A DNA stretch of 15,706 nucleotides. It comes from Ichthyophonus hoferi. Taxonomy: Eukaryota; Opisthokonta; Ichthyosporea; Ichthyophonida; Ichthyophonidae. The position numbers and the translations under genes were made by a program. The stretch is from positions 121,417 to 137,122 of the forward strand of contig NAOQ01000037.1 in the NCBI GenBank assembly GCA_002751075.1, given 5' to 3'. Below are positions 1 to 8,622 of the stretch, one piece after another (the first letter of the stretch is position 1; every line of letters begins with the position of its first letter). The notes under the pieces are model-generated. The model did not search any database and had not been told where the DNA came from. It worked only from the letters and a program-made list of their open reading frames with translations.

Positions 1-70
1 ATTATTGTTATTATTATTATTATTATCACTATTATTATCACTATTACTATTATTATTATTATTGTTATTG
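1..70. repeat. ATT trinucleotide microsatellite
   Basis: About 70 bases of ATT units interrupted by CACT and GTT variants. It lies in intron sequence upstream of the first exon in the window. The rest of 71-358 is AT-rich and shows no exon. Confidence 0.9.
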
Positions 71-358
71 CATTTTCATATTCTTGTAAAACCCTAAACC
101 CTTTTTCATCTGTTGCATACATAAATATATTTTCTTGACCCAATATGCAAAACCAAATTTGTTCATTGTATACTAGTTAAGGCAATAAATGACCTTAAAC
201 GATCGGTAGCATATAAATATAATTATCTACATATACATATATTTGTACATCTTTCCATCCCTTTCCCATAGTTACTTTTATCACCTCATTCCGATCTTTG
301 TAAATATATCAATCTCTCTCTATACATATTATTGTTTACCCATATATCCAATCATTAG

Positions 359-458
359 ATATGCTGACTACTATCAACAAATAAAATCGCCTATCTGTTT
401 ACAAGATATTACCAATAAGGTCAACGACGGTAGTTATAATGAGATTTCAGAATTTGAG
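359..458 (+). CDS. ASH1L: ASH1L-like exon 1 in window: bromodomain, ZA-loop end to helix B start
   Basis: Encodes residues 1-33 after one split-codon base. YADYYQQIKSPI followed by LQDITNKVNDGSY is the typical bromodomain P/A-DYY...I..PI...I..K motif. The acceptor is CCAATCATTAG, ending at 358, and the donor GTGAGT starts at 459 in phase 0. The first part of the bromodomain must lie in earlier exons outside the window; I found none in 1-358. Confidence 0.85.
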
Positions 459-3400
459 GTGAGTAATAGCATATATGTATGTAGATATATGTAGGTGTAT
501 TAGTATATCTGGATACATTTTTATGTTTTTAGTAACTTTTATTCTTGCTTTATATATATACCTTAAACATATATATTTATTATTTTTCTTTTTCCTGTTG
601 CACATTAAAGCATTGTGATTGGAATAATATTGAAATGACTTGAAATATGATTGGCTAACATATCCCCATAGTGGGTATAATTGCATATCTTGATCTTTAT
701 GCATATTAAATAATGCTTAGTGATCGAATAATGCTATTGGTTTATGATTAAATTACTAAAACAATATATACTGTAATGATGGTTGACGTATGTAATCTGT
801 ATTTAACGAATCGAGAATAGTTAGAGAAAAGAATTATTTACAATTATAGAAAATTGTTTAGGATCATTTACATTTATTTTCATTTATTTTCATTTATTCA
901 TGTATGTATTATTGTTTTGTGCATTAGAGTCCTAGCCCTATATAAGTAAAAGGGTAGGGGGAGAAACTTCCTATTGACTTTGTAGCTTTTTCATTGGCTT
1001 AGAGTGACGTCAAGCTTCTAGTCAACAACGCATTGGCCTATAATAAAAAAAAATCACCAATAGCAAGAGGTGGGTATATATGAATATATGTATATACCAT
1101 TATGGTTGAGGATAAGTTTACTACGTTATGTATATATATTCATGTTAGGAAAAAACAGAATTGATCATTGGCTTTAAAAGGAAAGGTTGCACAAGTGAGC
1201 TAGATCTGCACATTAATGTGTAGTGCGCTGTGACCGCATAATACAGTTACTGATTAATGATTGGTTAACAGCGGTGATAGAGCTCCAACGAGTATTCAAG
1301 GAAACCATAGAGGATCATGCGGAACGTATACAGGTAGATTATTGATTGGTTTATAGATTTATGTAGGTGATCGAGTGCTATTGGTTCATCTATAAGTCAT
1401 GAGATGAGACGATTGGAATATATGATTAGATTGCCCTATACTTTGCTCATTACATTATACCGTATATCATGTATCATACTATACTATCTACATTATACGA
1501 TACTTTACTGCATTATACTATACACTATACCGTGTATTATGTATCATGTATCATACTATACTATCTACAGGAGGTAACGAAGGGGCTGTGGACAGTGCCT
1601 AGTCCGTCTGCTAACTCCCAACCGGATGGCACGGATATTAATAGTATTGCCACTGACCAATCCGATCAACCTAGTACATTATATTCTAATAGCTCACTAT
1701 TAGACCCTAGGTCGTCGCTAGGTGGGTGAAAGGATATTTAGTATGTATATAGGTAGAGTATATAGGTAGAGTATATAGGTAGTGTATAGATAGAGTATAT
1801 AGTATATAGGTAGAGTATATAAGTAGAGTGTATAGATAGAGTATATATGTAGAGTATATAGGTAGAGTGTACAGATATGTAGTAAGATAATATGTAGATA
1901 TATAGGAAGAAAGAGAGAAGTACATGCACATAGAGTAGTGTATATCAGTGTAGTATTAAGGAGATTTAGAGGTTGTTTACTATAATATATTATAACTATG
2001 AATGGTCTTTGCCTTCCTACCTTATCATGCTAGGGCCTATTTACATACGTTATTTTTGTTTTTAAAATAATTTTAAGTAAATATCTCCGTTGGATAGTGG
2101 GGCAATCGGCATTTTTATGGTTGCAATCGATGTAGACTATTAAAACAAAAGTTACGAGTTTAAATTTTATAAATTTTACAATTTAAAGTTATTTCATTTG
2201 AAAAATGAAATGCCTTGAAATGACCTGCACGGCATGTATTTCCTAACTTTAATTGTATTATTAGATTGATGAGACGTGGAAAGTGTAAGAGTATATATGA
2301 TTGGTTTACTATATATATATGGCTTGTACTATTGTACTATGCCATATGCTGACCTTAACCACTCACTGCTATCTATCCCTATATTCTTTCTTCTTTCATT
2401 GGTATCCACTGTCTATGAATGCATATAATCGGCTGTATAATACCTGTAACTCATTTATGCTTTCCTTCCCTTTTGGTAGTATTGATTGTTTTTTTGGTTT
2501 CATTCTCTAATTTAATTCCACCAATCAGCTCGCATGGATCCTATACAGATAACCGAGGTAGTAAGGTGCCGGTGTAGAGTAAACGACTCAAAAGGAAAGA
2601 TGGTTCAGTGTGGTCAATGTTATGTGAGTATATAATATAGTAGGATATTGCATGATATAGTAGGTGATGGTAGGTCGTGGTAGGATATAGTGGGACGTAA
2701 TAGCTTATGGTAGGATGTGATGTTTATGTTAAGATAGAGTATCATAATTCAATTTAATGTTTGCCAATGATTTATTAAAGAGTATAATATAATTTATTAT
2801 AGTATAGGGTATTATGATATAGTCTAGGATAGTATAGGACAATATAATATATGATAATGTAATATAGTTTTATATTATTGCATACCACGTCATATTATTT
2901 CTTATTCAATTATCATGCCACCTTCCATATGAGATCCATCGCCTCCCATTCTTAATCTATTTCTCGTCCAATCAGATGTGGCAGCATATAGATTGTCTAG
3001 CGTCAGAAGAGGTAGAAGACCTTGATGCCGTTGAGTTCAAGTGTGAAATATGCAACAATGTCCCGTGTAATTTGGTAGGGCTAGTATGTATGTATATGTT
3101 TAGGTATAGGTATAGGTATAGATATAGATATAAGGATATATGTATATGTATGTGTATGTATATGTGTATGCTTATGCATATATATATCACATGCAAACAT
3201 GTATCTCTGTGTGAGCTGTACTACCTTTATCTTTCTTATTTTCTACTATTATATAAGGTCTTTGCTACCTTATATATGTATATATATACCTGTATTAAGC
3301 CCTCTTATCCTATCATATCTCTCTATTAATATGCTCCATACAATTAGAACATTGTCGATATGCATCCCCCCGATAATTCCGACAATGACGATGACGGTAT

Positions 3401-6400
3401 TATGACGTATTACCGTCACCTGGAATATGGGAAAGTAAGGTACAAAATAGGTAAGATTATATTTATAAAAAATTATATGATTGAATGATAAAGCGCAAGT
3501 ATGGCTATTATATGATATAGAGTGGGCACAGGCCAATTCTTACGTTTTAAATCTACCTAAAATGGCAATACTAATTTCCTTATATAGATATCCCTACACC
3601 CGTGTTTATGTGGCTGTACTAAACCCATTTTAAGAAAAACAATAGAAACAATTGTCTTGGTCTAATATTCTATTATTTAAAGGTAAATATTTCATTGGTT
3701 TTTTGATTTTAAAATATTTTACCTCACTCTTAATTTATTTATATTTTAGCGACCCTCTCTCCCGGTCAGTTATATATTGTTCATCTCCATATATAGTAAC
3801 CCACTAACCCTATAGGAGACTGTGTGTACCTCTCTCAGACGGAGGGGTCTAGACATAGCAGTAGGGTGGCCACCACCAACCATCTTCAAGTGATAAGGAT
3901 AGAAAGGATATGGGTGGACGCCAGGTAGAGTTAATATGTATCTATATATATTTAGATGTAGGTATGTGTATAAATATGTGTATAAGTATAGGTATATGTA
4001 TATGTACTTGTTGATGTATATGTGAATGTGCATTGTACCATAGATATATATGTCGAGGACTTATTAAACCAACAATGGAAATTAGCAGATCAGTATAGTT
4101 GGAAACTGGGCATTGAATTATGAGAACTTCATATTGATTGGCTTATAGAAACCTTTGTATTGCATCATTTAATAGACATTAGCTGATTTATATCCTATCA
4201 CATTTAATCCCATTATAGCTATAAATGCATTATATATACATGCATGTAATTACTACTTTGATTTCTAATTTAATTTATTGTAATTTAACCATCCAGTGGC
4301 GAGGCATGGCTATACGGTAATTACTACTTTAGGCCACACGAGACATTCTATCCCCCTAAAATGCTATTTTACCTCCGAGAGTTAGTAGAAAGTGACCTGC
4401 CTACCATACGTAAGCTGAATGACGTGGTGGGATTCTGTGCAGTTATGGATACTGCTAGCTATAGGGCTGGTATGTATGTCTGTCTATCTCTGTATCTATC
4501 TATGTGTATGCCTACTCGTGTAAGCGTATATCTCAAGATATAAATACTAGTGTATAACTACTAATACTACTACTAATACTAATATACTATACTATTACTA
4601 TTACTATTACTAACTCTAATACTAATACTATTATTATTACTATTACTATTACTAATACTAATACTAATACTAATACTAATACTAATACTAATACTAATAC
4701 TACTAATAGCACTACTAATTCTACTATTACTACTACTTCTACTAACACTACTATTGTATATGTGAAGGACGTGTCCTCAACATAACGGAAAAGGACACCT
4801 ATGTTGTAGAATATAAATACATTGATAGCAAGAAGCATTGGAAGATTGTCAAACGATGGGGATTTCTACCCTATGAGAAGGTAGTATCTATTGGCACCCA
4901 ATCAGGCCCCTTTATGCATATTTTTCTGTGTTGTCATTCTGTAAATAGATCAAGATCACTTTGTTTTTCCCTTGTATGATAGGGTTATATAGGTGGATTT
5001 ATTCTTACATATCTTACATTTTTGTATTCTTATATATATGTATATATATATATGTCTTTGTATAGTCCATTGTGCATCCTTGATAATTGGTTAGTTTATA
5101 AATGAAAGAAATTGATGTGATTTTAACTGGCGTATATGATTGGCTAATGTGATATATTTACATATACCCTATACTAATACATCTACCTCAGGACCATGTA
5201 ATGTTTATGCCCTTTGAACATAAGGTTCCGCTACGAAGGTATATGGCTGTAAAGTTTGATAGATTTGGTCATGCACACTACGTACTGGCTGCAAATCAAC
5301 CCCAGGTTAGTGGGAGTCTGATTTCTTAGTGCAGTGTTTTGTTGTATTGTATTTTATTGTATTGTATGGTACTGTGTTTTATTGTATTGTATTGTATTGC
5401 ATTGTATCATATTCTATTATGTTCTATTCTATTCTACTCTGTTTATTTTATTCTATTCCATCTATAATCCTTGTCTGTATGATCCAATCCCACCTATAAC
5501 CTAACTATCTACCTTTTGCCTTAAGACTATACCTTGAAAATGTATAACTATAGTTGACACATGATTGGATACTATCCTCATGATCTATGTATACCAACTT
5601 TATGTACTATCTAGCCATAAATTGACATACATTGCAGGCTTATTATCTTAAAATATGGTTAGAGCATCACATAGCCGTTGGGGTCTTAAGGCGGGGTTTA
5701 TTGAATTTCACTAGATTAGTAGGCTGAAAACCATGTTTATATTTATAATCTAATTATATATTATATTTACTGTTTCAAAATTATGGTAAGTTATTGATAG
5801 GTGTATATAATGACAGGGCTAGCCTCTTCTTTTTTGATGAGATTTTATAACAATCTGTTTTTATTGTTGACGGATTATGCGATCAAATCTATAAATTTGA
5901 ATTAAGAACCATTTGCCCCATTATATTTCCAATCATATAGTTAATAACTGAATATAATACAACTATGTCGATGAGTGAAAAGCAAAACTATAGGCTACTA
6001 TTGGATTATAAATACAACTAACCCTAGAAATTGATTGGCACAGAATACTAACTGTGATAGCTTAAAAGCTTAAATATTCTATATATATGACATCAAAATA
6101 GGGTGCCTTTACTAACTTGAATAGGATTGATAGATACATATCCCGTAAGTTCATTTTAAAAGTTAGATCCAAGTGTGCTTTAAGATTTTTTAATATAATC
6201 ACTTTAATTATATTATATTATATTTTCCTTTACGTTTTTGTGTTCTTGTAGTGATACTTCTCACTTATCAGCCATATATATCCACATGTATTGCTATTAC
6301 ACATTGTTATCCCATCTAATTAGCTATGACATCACGCCTTGCAGCCCACAGCCGATCAAACTCTAGCACCAATGAAAATTCCGACTCCTGCAATCCCTGT

Positions 6401-7438
6401 TGTCGCTGATCATGAGCATATACCAGTACCCATTGGTCAAAAGCGCACCAATGAAGTACTTCAATCTGCTACCGATCCGCCAACTCAGAATGCAATTGTG
6501 AAGATGATTCGATTAGACAATGAAGTTACACCCACAAGTGATATTCCACCTATCACAGCTCTTCCGCCCCAACAGTCAAAGAGATGGGTTTGGACTAGAG
6601 AGGTATGTGCTATATATTGATGTATATATATATTGTGTATTTATATTTATGTATATATGTATACGTATGTATATTTCTTGGTATAACTACAGACTTATGG
6701 TATAAATGTTGTTGGATCTGCCGTGATATCTATGTATGTAGGGCTAGAACTTTTCTGCCTTAAGAAAATTTATATTTTGATTTTCAATGTCATTGATTCA
6801 GCAAACTGTCACTCTATGTGTAGGCCAACCAAGTTTCATTTGTTCTTATCTAGCATATATAACGTTATATATATAGACATAGTATAGGATAATATAAGTA
6901 ACATTACATACGATATGATTACCAGACTGAGACTCACTTACCAGTTCCCACTTTATCTAGCCAATAATATTCCCTGGTAGACCTGTAAGGCCCTACCTTA
7001 TACGGCATTAAAAACCACATTATTTGAAGGATTTAACCGTGATTTTATATATACTTACCGTACCATTACACCCATATATCTATATGTTTGCACGTTACCT
7101 CATACATTTTAATGTGGTGTAATGACTTTCAGTAGAGAAAGAATCTTCTGGTGTGTGATAGGATGCGAGATGGCTGCAGTGAGGGACTCAACTCCACAAC
7201 ACAAATTGTTTGTGTATTTATAAGTATATTAAAATATATAATCTATTATGTGGATCAATAATAATAATAATATCAATAGTAGTAGTAATAATAATAATAA
7301 TGACAATAATAACACCAATAATGCCAACAGGAACGCGAAAAACGACTGGACCGTATAATCAAGAAAAAATTCTCGCGCAATGATTTGATTAATGTCAGCT
7401 ATGTATTGATGGGGCGATTACGAAGAGGACGGAGCTGA
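359..7438 (+). CDS. ASH1L: ASH1L-like chromatin protein, C-terminal part (bromodomain-PHD-BAH), 13 exons, 5' partial
   Basis: Spliced CDS: 359-458, 1003-1069, 1272-1333, 1571-1721, 2529-2623, 2976-3074, 3348-3450, 3816-3924, 4297-4469, 4768-4880, 5192-5305, 6345-6602, 7331-7438. All junctions are GT-AG and phase-consistent, giving 516 residues and a TGA stop. Seen: residues 1-76 form the second half of a bromodomain (YADYYQQIKSPI; YN at 46-47); 140-184 a complete C4HC3 PHD finger; about 217-375 a BAH domain (GDCVYL at 226, YFRPHETF at 272); 482-516 a basic tail. Known: ASH1/ASH1L is a nuclear H3K36 methyltransferase with SET-bromodomain-PHD-BAH order that opposes Polycomb silencing. The KSPIAR, GDCVYL and YFRPHET motifs and the tail (ERxxRL, INVSYVL) recall human ASH1L as I remember it. 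The SET domain would lie left of the window, so catalysis cannot be confirmed. The alternative, a polybromo/RSC-type subunit, fits less well because those lack this PHD placement and tail. Confidence 0.88.
459..1002 (+). other. Intron (544 bases) inside the bromodomain
   Basis: AT-rich intron with donor GTGAGT and acceptor CATTGGCTTAG. It holds GATTGG at 617 and 649 and ATTGG at 736 and 993. The copy at 648-660 is followed eight bases later by an unused CCATAG that looks like a decoy acceptor. No other structure seen. Confidence 0.75.
1003..1069 (+). CDS. ASH1L: ASH1L-like exon 2: bromodomain helix B to BC loop
   Basis: Encodes residues 34-55, SDVKLLVNNALAYNKKKSPI then AR. The NNALAYN stretch carries the YN position where bromodomains usually bind acetyl-lysine. 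The acceptor follows CATTGGCTTAG, and the donor GTGGGT starts at 1070 in phase 1. Confidence 0.85.
1272..1333 (+). CDS. ASH1L: ASH1L-like exon 3: bromodomain helix C
   Basis: Encodes the junction Ala56 and residues 57-76, VIELQRVFKETIEDHAERIQ, an amphipathic helix that closes the bromodomain. The acceptor follows TGATTGGTTAACAG and the donor is GTAGAT at 1334. Phase 1 in and phase 0 out agree with both neighbours. Confidence 0.83.
1466..1569 (+). repeat. 27-base direct repeat, second copy forming the exon 4 acceptor
   Basis: An identical 27-base block (ATCATGTATC...CTATCTACA) occurs at 1466-1492 and 1543-1569. Only the second is followed by G, which completes the CTACAG acceptor. The stretch between is built from related CATTATAC/TACTATAC units. 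Confidence 0.85.
1571..1721 (+). CDS. ASH1L: ASH1L-like exon 4: Ser-rich linker between bromodomain and PHD finger
   Basis: Encodes residues 77-126 (EVTKGLWTVPSPSANSQPDG onward), a polar Ser/Asp/Pro linker that is probably disordered. I placed the donor at GTGGGTGA (1722), because reading on meets a TGA two codons later and phase 1 joins cleanly to the next exon. The similar donor GTGGGTGATAG is used in the MORN gene. Confidence 0.78.
1740..1880. repeat. Minisatellite, about 13-base units of TATATAGGTAGAG
   Basis: Roughly ten imperfect units begin about 20 bases after the exon 4 donor. Variants include GTGTATAGATAGAG. The rest of this 807-base intron (1722-2528) is AT-rich, with GATTGG at 2299 and no sign of another exon. 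Confidence 0.85.
2529..2623 (+). CDS. ASH1L: ASH1L-like exon 5: first half of PHD finger
   Basis: Encodes the junction Ala127 and residues 128-158. It carries Cys140, Cys142, Cys154 and Cys157, the first four zinc ligands, in VRCRCRV...MVQCGQCY. The acceptor is CCAATCAG, ending at 2528, and the donor is GTGAGT at 2624 in phase 0. The internal ATG at 2533 could be mistaken for a gene start, but the upstream exons join in frame. Confidence 0.88.
2630..2850. repeat. Degenerate TATAGTAGGATAT-type repeats
   Basis: Imperfect units of GATATAGTAGG and GGTAGGAT fill most of the intron between the two PHD exons (2624-2975). Unit length varies around 10-13 bases. No coding signal is present. Confidence 0.65.
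2976..3074 (+). CDS. ASH1L: ASH1L-like exon 6: second half of PHD finger
   Basis: Encodes residues 159-191. MWQHIDC supplies His162 and Cys165 plus the conserved Trp160, and EFKCEIC supplies Cys181 and Cys184, which completes C4HC3. The acceptor is CCAATCAG, ending at 2975, and the donor is GTAGGG at 3075 in phase 0. Confidence 0.88.
3095..3182. repeat. GGTATA / GTATAT simple repeat
   Basis: TAGGTA hexamers grade into GATATA and then TGTATA units, in the intron after the PHD finger. Confidence 0.8.
3348..3450 (+). CDS. ASH1L: ASH1L-like exon 7: PHD-BAH linker and BAH start
   Basis: Encodes residues 192-225: an acidic stretch (DNSDNDDDG) followed by TYYRHLEYGKVRYKI, which leads into the BAH fold. 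A GTAAGG at 3435 could also serve as donor, but only the later GTAAGA at 3451 gives the phase 1 join that makes KI-GDCVYL. Confidence 0.8.
3451..3815 (+). other. Intron (365 bases) in the BAH start
   Basis: AT-rich intron with donor GTAAGA. It contains CCAAT at 3533 and ATTGG at 3694. A short open stretch at 3751-3792 after TATTTTAG resembles an exon, but the junction phases and BAH homology require it to be skipped. Confidence 0.75.
3816..3924 (+). CDS. ASH1L: ASH1L-like exon 8: BAH domain, first strands
   Basis: Encodes Gly226 (split codon) to Ala261: GDCVYLSQTE, a polar loop, then LQVIRIERIWVD. The GD-VYL and IRIERIW motifs are classic BAH elements. The other two frames contain stops, so the reading frame is unambiguous. 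The acceptor follows CTAACCCTATAG, and the donor GTAGAG at 3925 is in phase 2. Confidence 0.86.
3930..4025. repeat. TGTATA-type simple repeat
   Basis: Imperfect TGTATA/GGTATG units occupy the first quarter of the 372-base intron 3925-4296. The rest of the intron holds GATTGG at 4136, in TGATTGGCTTATAG, and no exon. Confidence 0.75.
4297..4469 (+). CDS. ASH1L: ASH1L-like exon 9: BAH domain core
   Basis: Encodes Ser262 to Ala319. It includes YGNYYFRPHETFYPPK and LFYLRELVESDLP, then NDVVGFCAVMD, the most conserved BAH stretch. The YFRPHET sequence matches my memory of ASH1L closely. The donor is GTATGT at 4470 in phase 1. Confidence 0.9.
4555..4755 (+). repeat. TACTAA-type microsatellite upstream of BAH exon 10
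   Basis: About 200 bases of ACTAAT, ACT and ATT units, including a pure run of the six-base unit near 4650-4700. It ends about 13 bases before the acceptor at 4767. Many units read TACTAA, close to the classic branch-site consensus TACTAAC. Confidence 0.9.
4768..4880 (+). CDS. ASH1L: ASH1L-like exon 10: BAH domain C-terminal strands
   Basis: Encodes Gly320 to Lys357: GRVLNITEKDTYVVEYKYID, then SKKHWKIVKRWGFLPYEK. The DTYVVEYKY strand corresponds to the D-YICDYR-like strand of BAH domains. The acceptor TATATGTGAAG has no pyrimidine tract but follows a TACTAA repeat array. Phases agree on both sides. Confidence 0.83.
5192..5305 (+). CDS. ASH1L: ASH1L-like exon 11: end of BAH and following segment
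   Basis: Encodes residues 358-395 (DHVMFMPFEHKVPLRRYMAV onward). Basic and aromatic residues in this segment recall the post-BAH segment of ASH1L. The acceptor is CTACCTCAG, the donor is GTTAGT at 5306, and both phases are 0. Confidence 0.82.
5306..6344 (+). other. Longest intron (1039 bases)
   Basis: Donor GTTAGT and acceptor GCCTTGCAG. A TATTG/TTCTA pentamer repeat occupies 5336-5460. GATTGG or its complement occurs at 5484, 5563, 5929 and 6033. The remainder is AT-rich, and I see no exon or mobile element. Confidence 0.75.
5336..5460. repeat. TATTG / TTCTA pentanucleotide repeat
   Basis: Runs of TTGTA units change over to TTCTA units around 5410. Confidence 0.85.
6345..6602 (+). CDS. ASH1L: ASH1L-like exon 12: polar Pro/Thr-rich linker
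   Basis: Encodes residues 396-481, the longest exon here. It is rich in Pro, Thr and Gln (PTADQTLAPMKIPTPAIP onward) and ends in KRWVWTRE. It has no fold I recognise and is probably disordered. The acceptor is GCCTTGCAG, the donor is GTATGT at 6603, and both phases are 0. Confidence 0.8.
6603..7330 (+). other. Last intron (728 bases) of the ASH1L-like gene
   Basis: Begins with GTATGT and TATATA-rich sequence. It ends in AAT repeats and the acceptor GCCAACAG. I found no GATTGG in it, unlike most other introns here, and no exon. Confidence 0.7.
7255..7320. repeat. AAT/AGT trinucleotide repeat before the last exon
   Basis: Interrupted AAT, AGT and ACA units reach to within about ten bases of the acceptor at 7330, so this acceptor has an A-rich rather than pyrimidine-rich approach. 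Confidence 0.85.
7331..7438 (+). CDS. ASH1L: ASH1L-like exon 13: conserved C-terminal tail and stop
   Basis: Encodes residues 482-516, EREKRLDRIIKKKFSRND then LINVSYVLMGRLRRGRS, and ends at TGA (7436-7438). The pattern of a charged helix, then INVSYVL, then a short Arg-rich end matches the last part of ASH1L proteins as I remember them, which helps separate it from polybromo. Confidence 0.85.
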   Translation, partial: EREKRLDRIIKKKFSRNDLINVSYVLMGRLRRGRS

Positions 7439-7666
7439 TTGGCTCTGCTACCTATCATTCATCGATGTATACATGGTTACATATATGGAAGCATTGTTGC
7501 TTTATGTAGTATAATGTCTTTTAATTTTAAATGGCTGTACACACGATCTTTAGTCGTTTATATAGTCATATAATTAATATAACTGCACATGTACACCAAT
7601 TTTATCTCTTGTGAATTCACCAAATCCTATCAAGGGTTCCATTTAATTTCAGTAAATAATGGGATT

Positions 7667-7672
7667 AATAAA
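7667..7672 (+). terminator. Possible poly(A) signal of the ASH1L-like gene
   Basis: AATAAA lies 229 bases after the stop codon and is the first canonical hexamer I see in the 3' flank. The hexamer is common in AT-rich DNA, so this is only a candidate. Confidence 0.4.
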
Positions 7673-8354
7673 AAAATATTGTAGTTCCATTTAGTAATTA
7701 TGTGTAGTATGTAATATACCCTTCCTGGAGGAAGATGGTTGGGTTGGGTAGTCCATAAATACGCATTATTTTATATGGGAAGTGCGCAGGCTTGAATGTA
7801 GGCTCTGGTAGCCTTCAGCCAAGTCATGCATATAAATAATCTATTATATTTTATTTTTTTAGAATTAAAATTTTAATAATCTCTCCTAACGTATGGGAAT
7901 ATGGTAACAAATCATATAGCACAGATCTATATATATTTTTAGCTTGAAAATTATAAGTGCAGGAAAACAAGAGGTATGTCTTGTCACAGACAGAACCCTT
8001 TCATTTTAAAAAAATATAGCATGGCCTATATATAATTTACTTGATAATATGTTTGTTAATTATTTAATTAATCACAAAGATTATTAATAGCCTATTCCCG
8101 AGTAATTTTTTAATTTATTATATACCTATTTTCACGTATATTGTGAATGTTGTTACACTGGACATGTTTTTGGGTATATTTGATACCTGTAGTGCTCATT
8201 ACACAGCTACAATTTTGGTAATATGGCATGGTTCCAGTATCTATATATTTAACCTTAAAGTCAACTGATATTAAATCAATTAATAATGGAATATCCACCA
8301 TCTTTATGTGAAACATACAAAAACAGTGAGCTCAACTATACTGACTGGACCAAG

Positions 8355-8378
8355 ATGATGAGGCATTTGCCTCATCAT
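8355..8378. repeat. Perfect 11-base inverted repeat with a 2-base centre
   Basis: Arms ATGATGAGGCA and TGCCTCATCAT are separated by TT. The spacing is too tight for a comfortable hairpin loop, so a dimeric protein site or the core of a worn palindrome is as likely as an RNA structure. Confidence 0.8.
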
Positions 8379-8506
8379 ATTGACTAGAAGTAAGCATAGA
8401 ATATTGGTCTAAACTCTAGATTTACAGCTATCTAAGTCCAATGCAAGCCATGCACGTTTTCCCTTTTTTTAGTATAGTTGGATGTTATAGTTCTATTTAT
8501 GATCAC

Positions 8507-8622
8507 GATTAGTCAGTCTTACACAAGACATATTTAAGACTTATTTATTGAAGTAAGCATTATTGGGTATAAAAACATGGTCATAAACAATTTATTATGA
8601 TAACTAACAAACCTGACTAATC
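8507..8622. mobile_element. Possible small inverted-repeat element (MITE-like)
   Basis: GATTAGTCAG at 8507-8516 is mirrored by CTGACTAATC at 8613-8622, enclosing about 96 bases of AT-rich, non-coding DNA. The arms are short and no target-site duplication is clear, so this is a weak call. Confidence 0.25.

Noticed and set aside
91-101. ACCCTAAACCC, resembling a telomere repeat
   Set aside because: Fewer than two units, in an intron with no further copies; not telomeric.
1707-1931. Minus-strand open frames rich in Tyr, Leu and Ser
   Set aside because: They are products of the 13-base minisatellite, not a gene.
2533-2623. ATG at 2533 as the start of a separate PHD-BAH gene
   Set aside because: The bromodomain exons upstream join in phase to this exon, and bromodomain-PHD-BAH is the known ASH1L order.
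3751-3792. Open stretch after TATTTTAG that could be an extra BAH exon
   Set aside because: Including it breaks the KI-GDCVYL junction and leaves a poor donor; skipping it gives perfect phase and BAH homology.
4587-4838. Minus-strand open frame of Val, Leu and Ile
   Set aside because: It is translation of the TACTAA microsatellite; low complexity only.
7721-7830. Small hairpins (CTTCC/GGAAG, GGCT/AGCC) suggesting a non-coding RNA
   Set aside because: Arms of four to five bases are expected by chance; no RNA family recognised.
8110-8316. 68-codon minus-strand open frame
   Set aside because: No family, no splice context and no neighbouring exons; chance is adequate.
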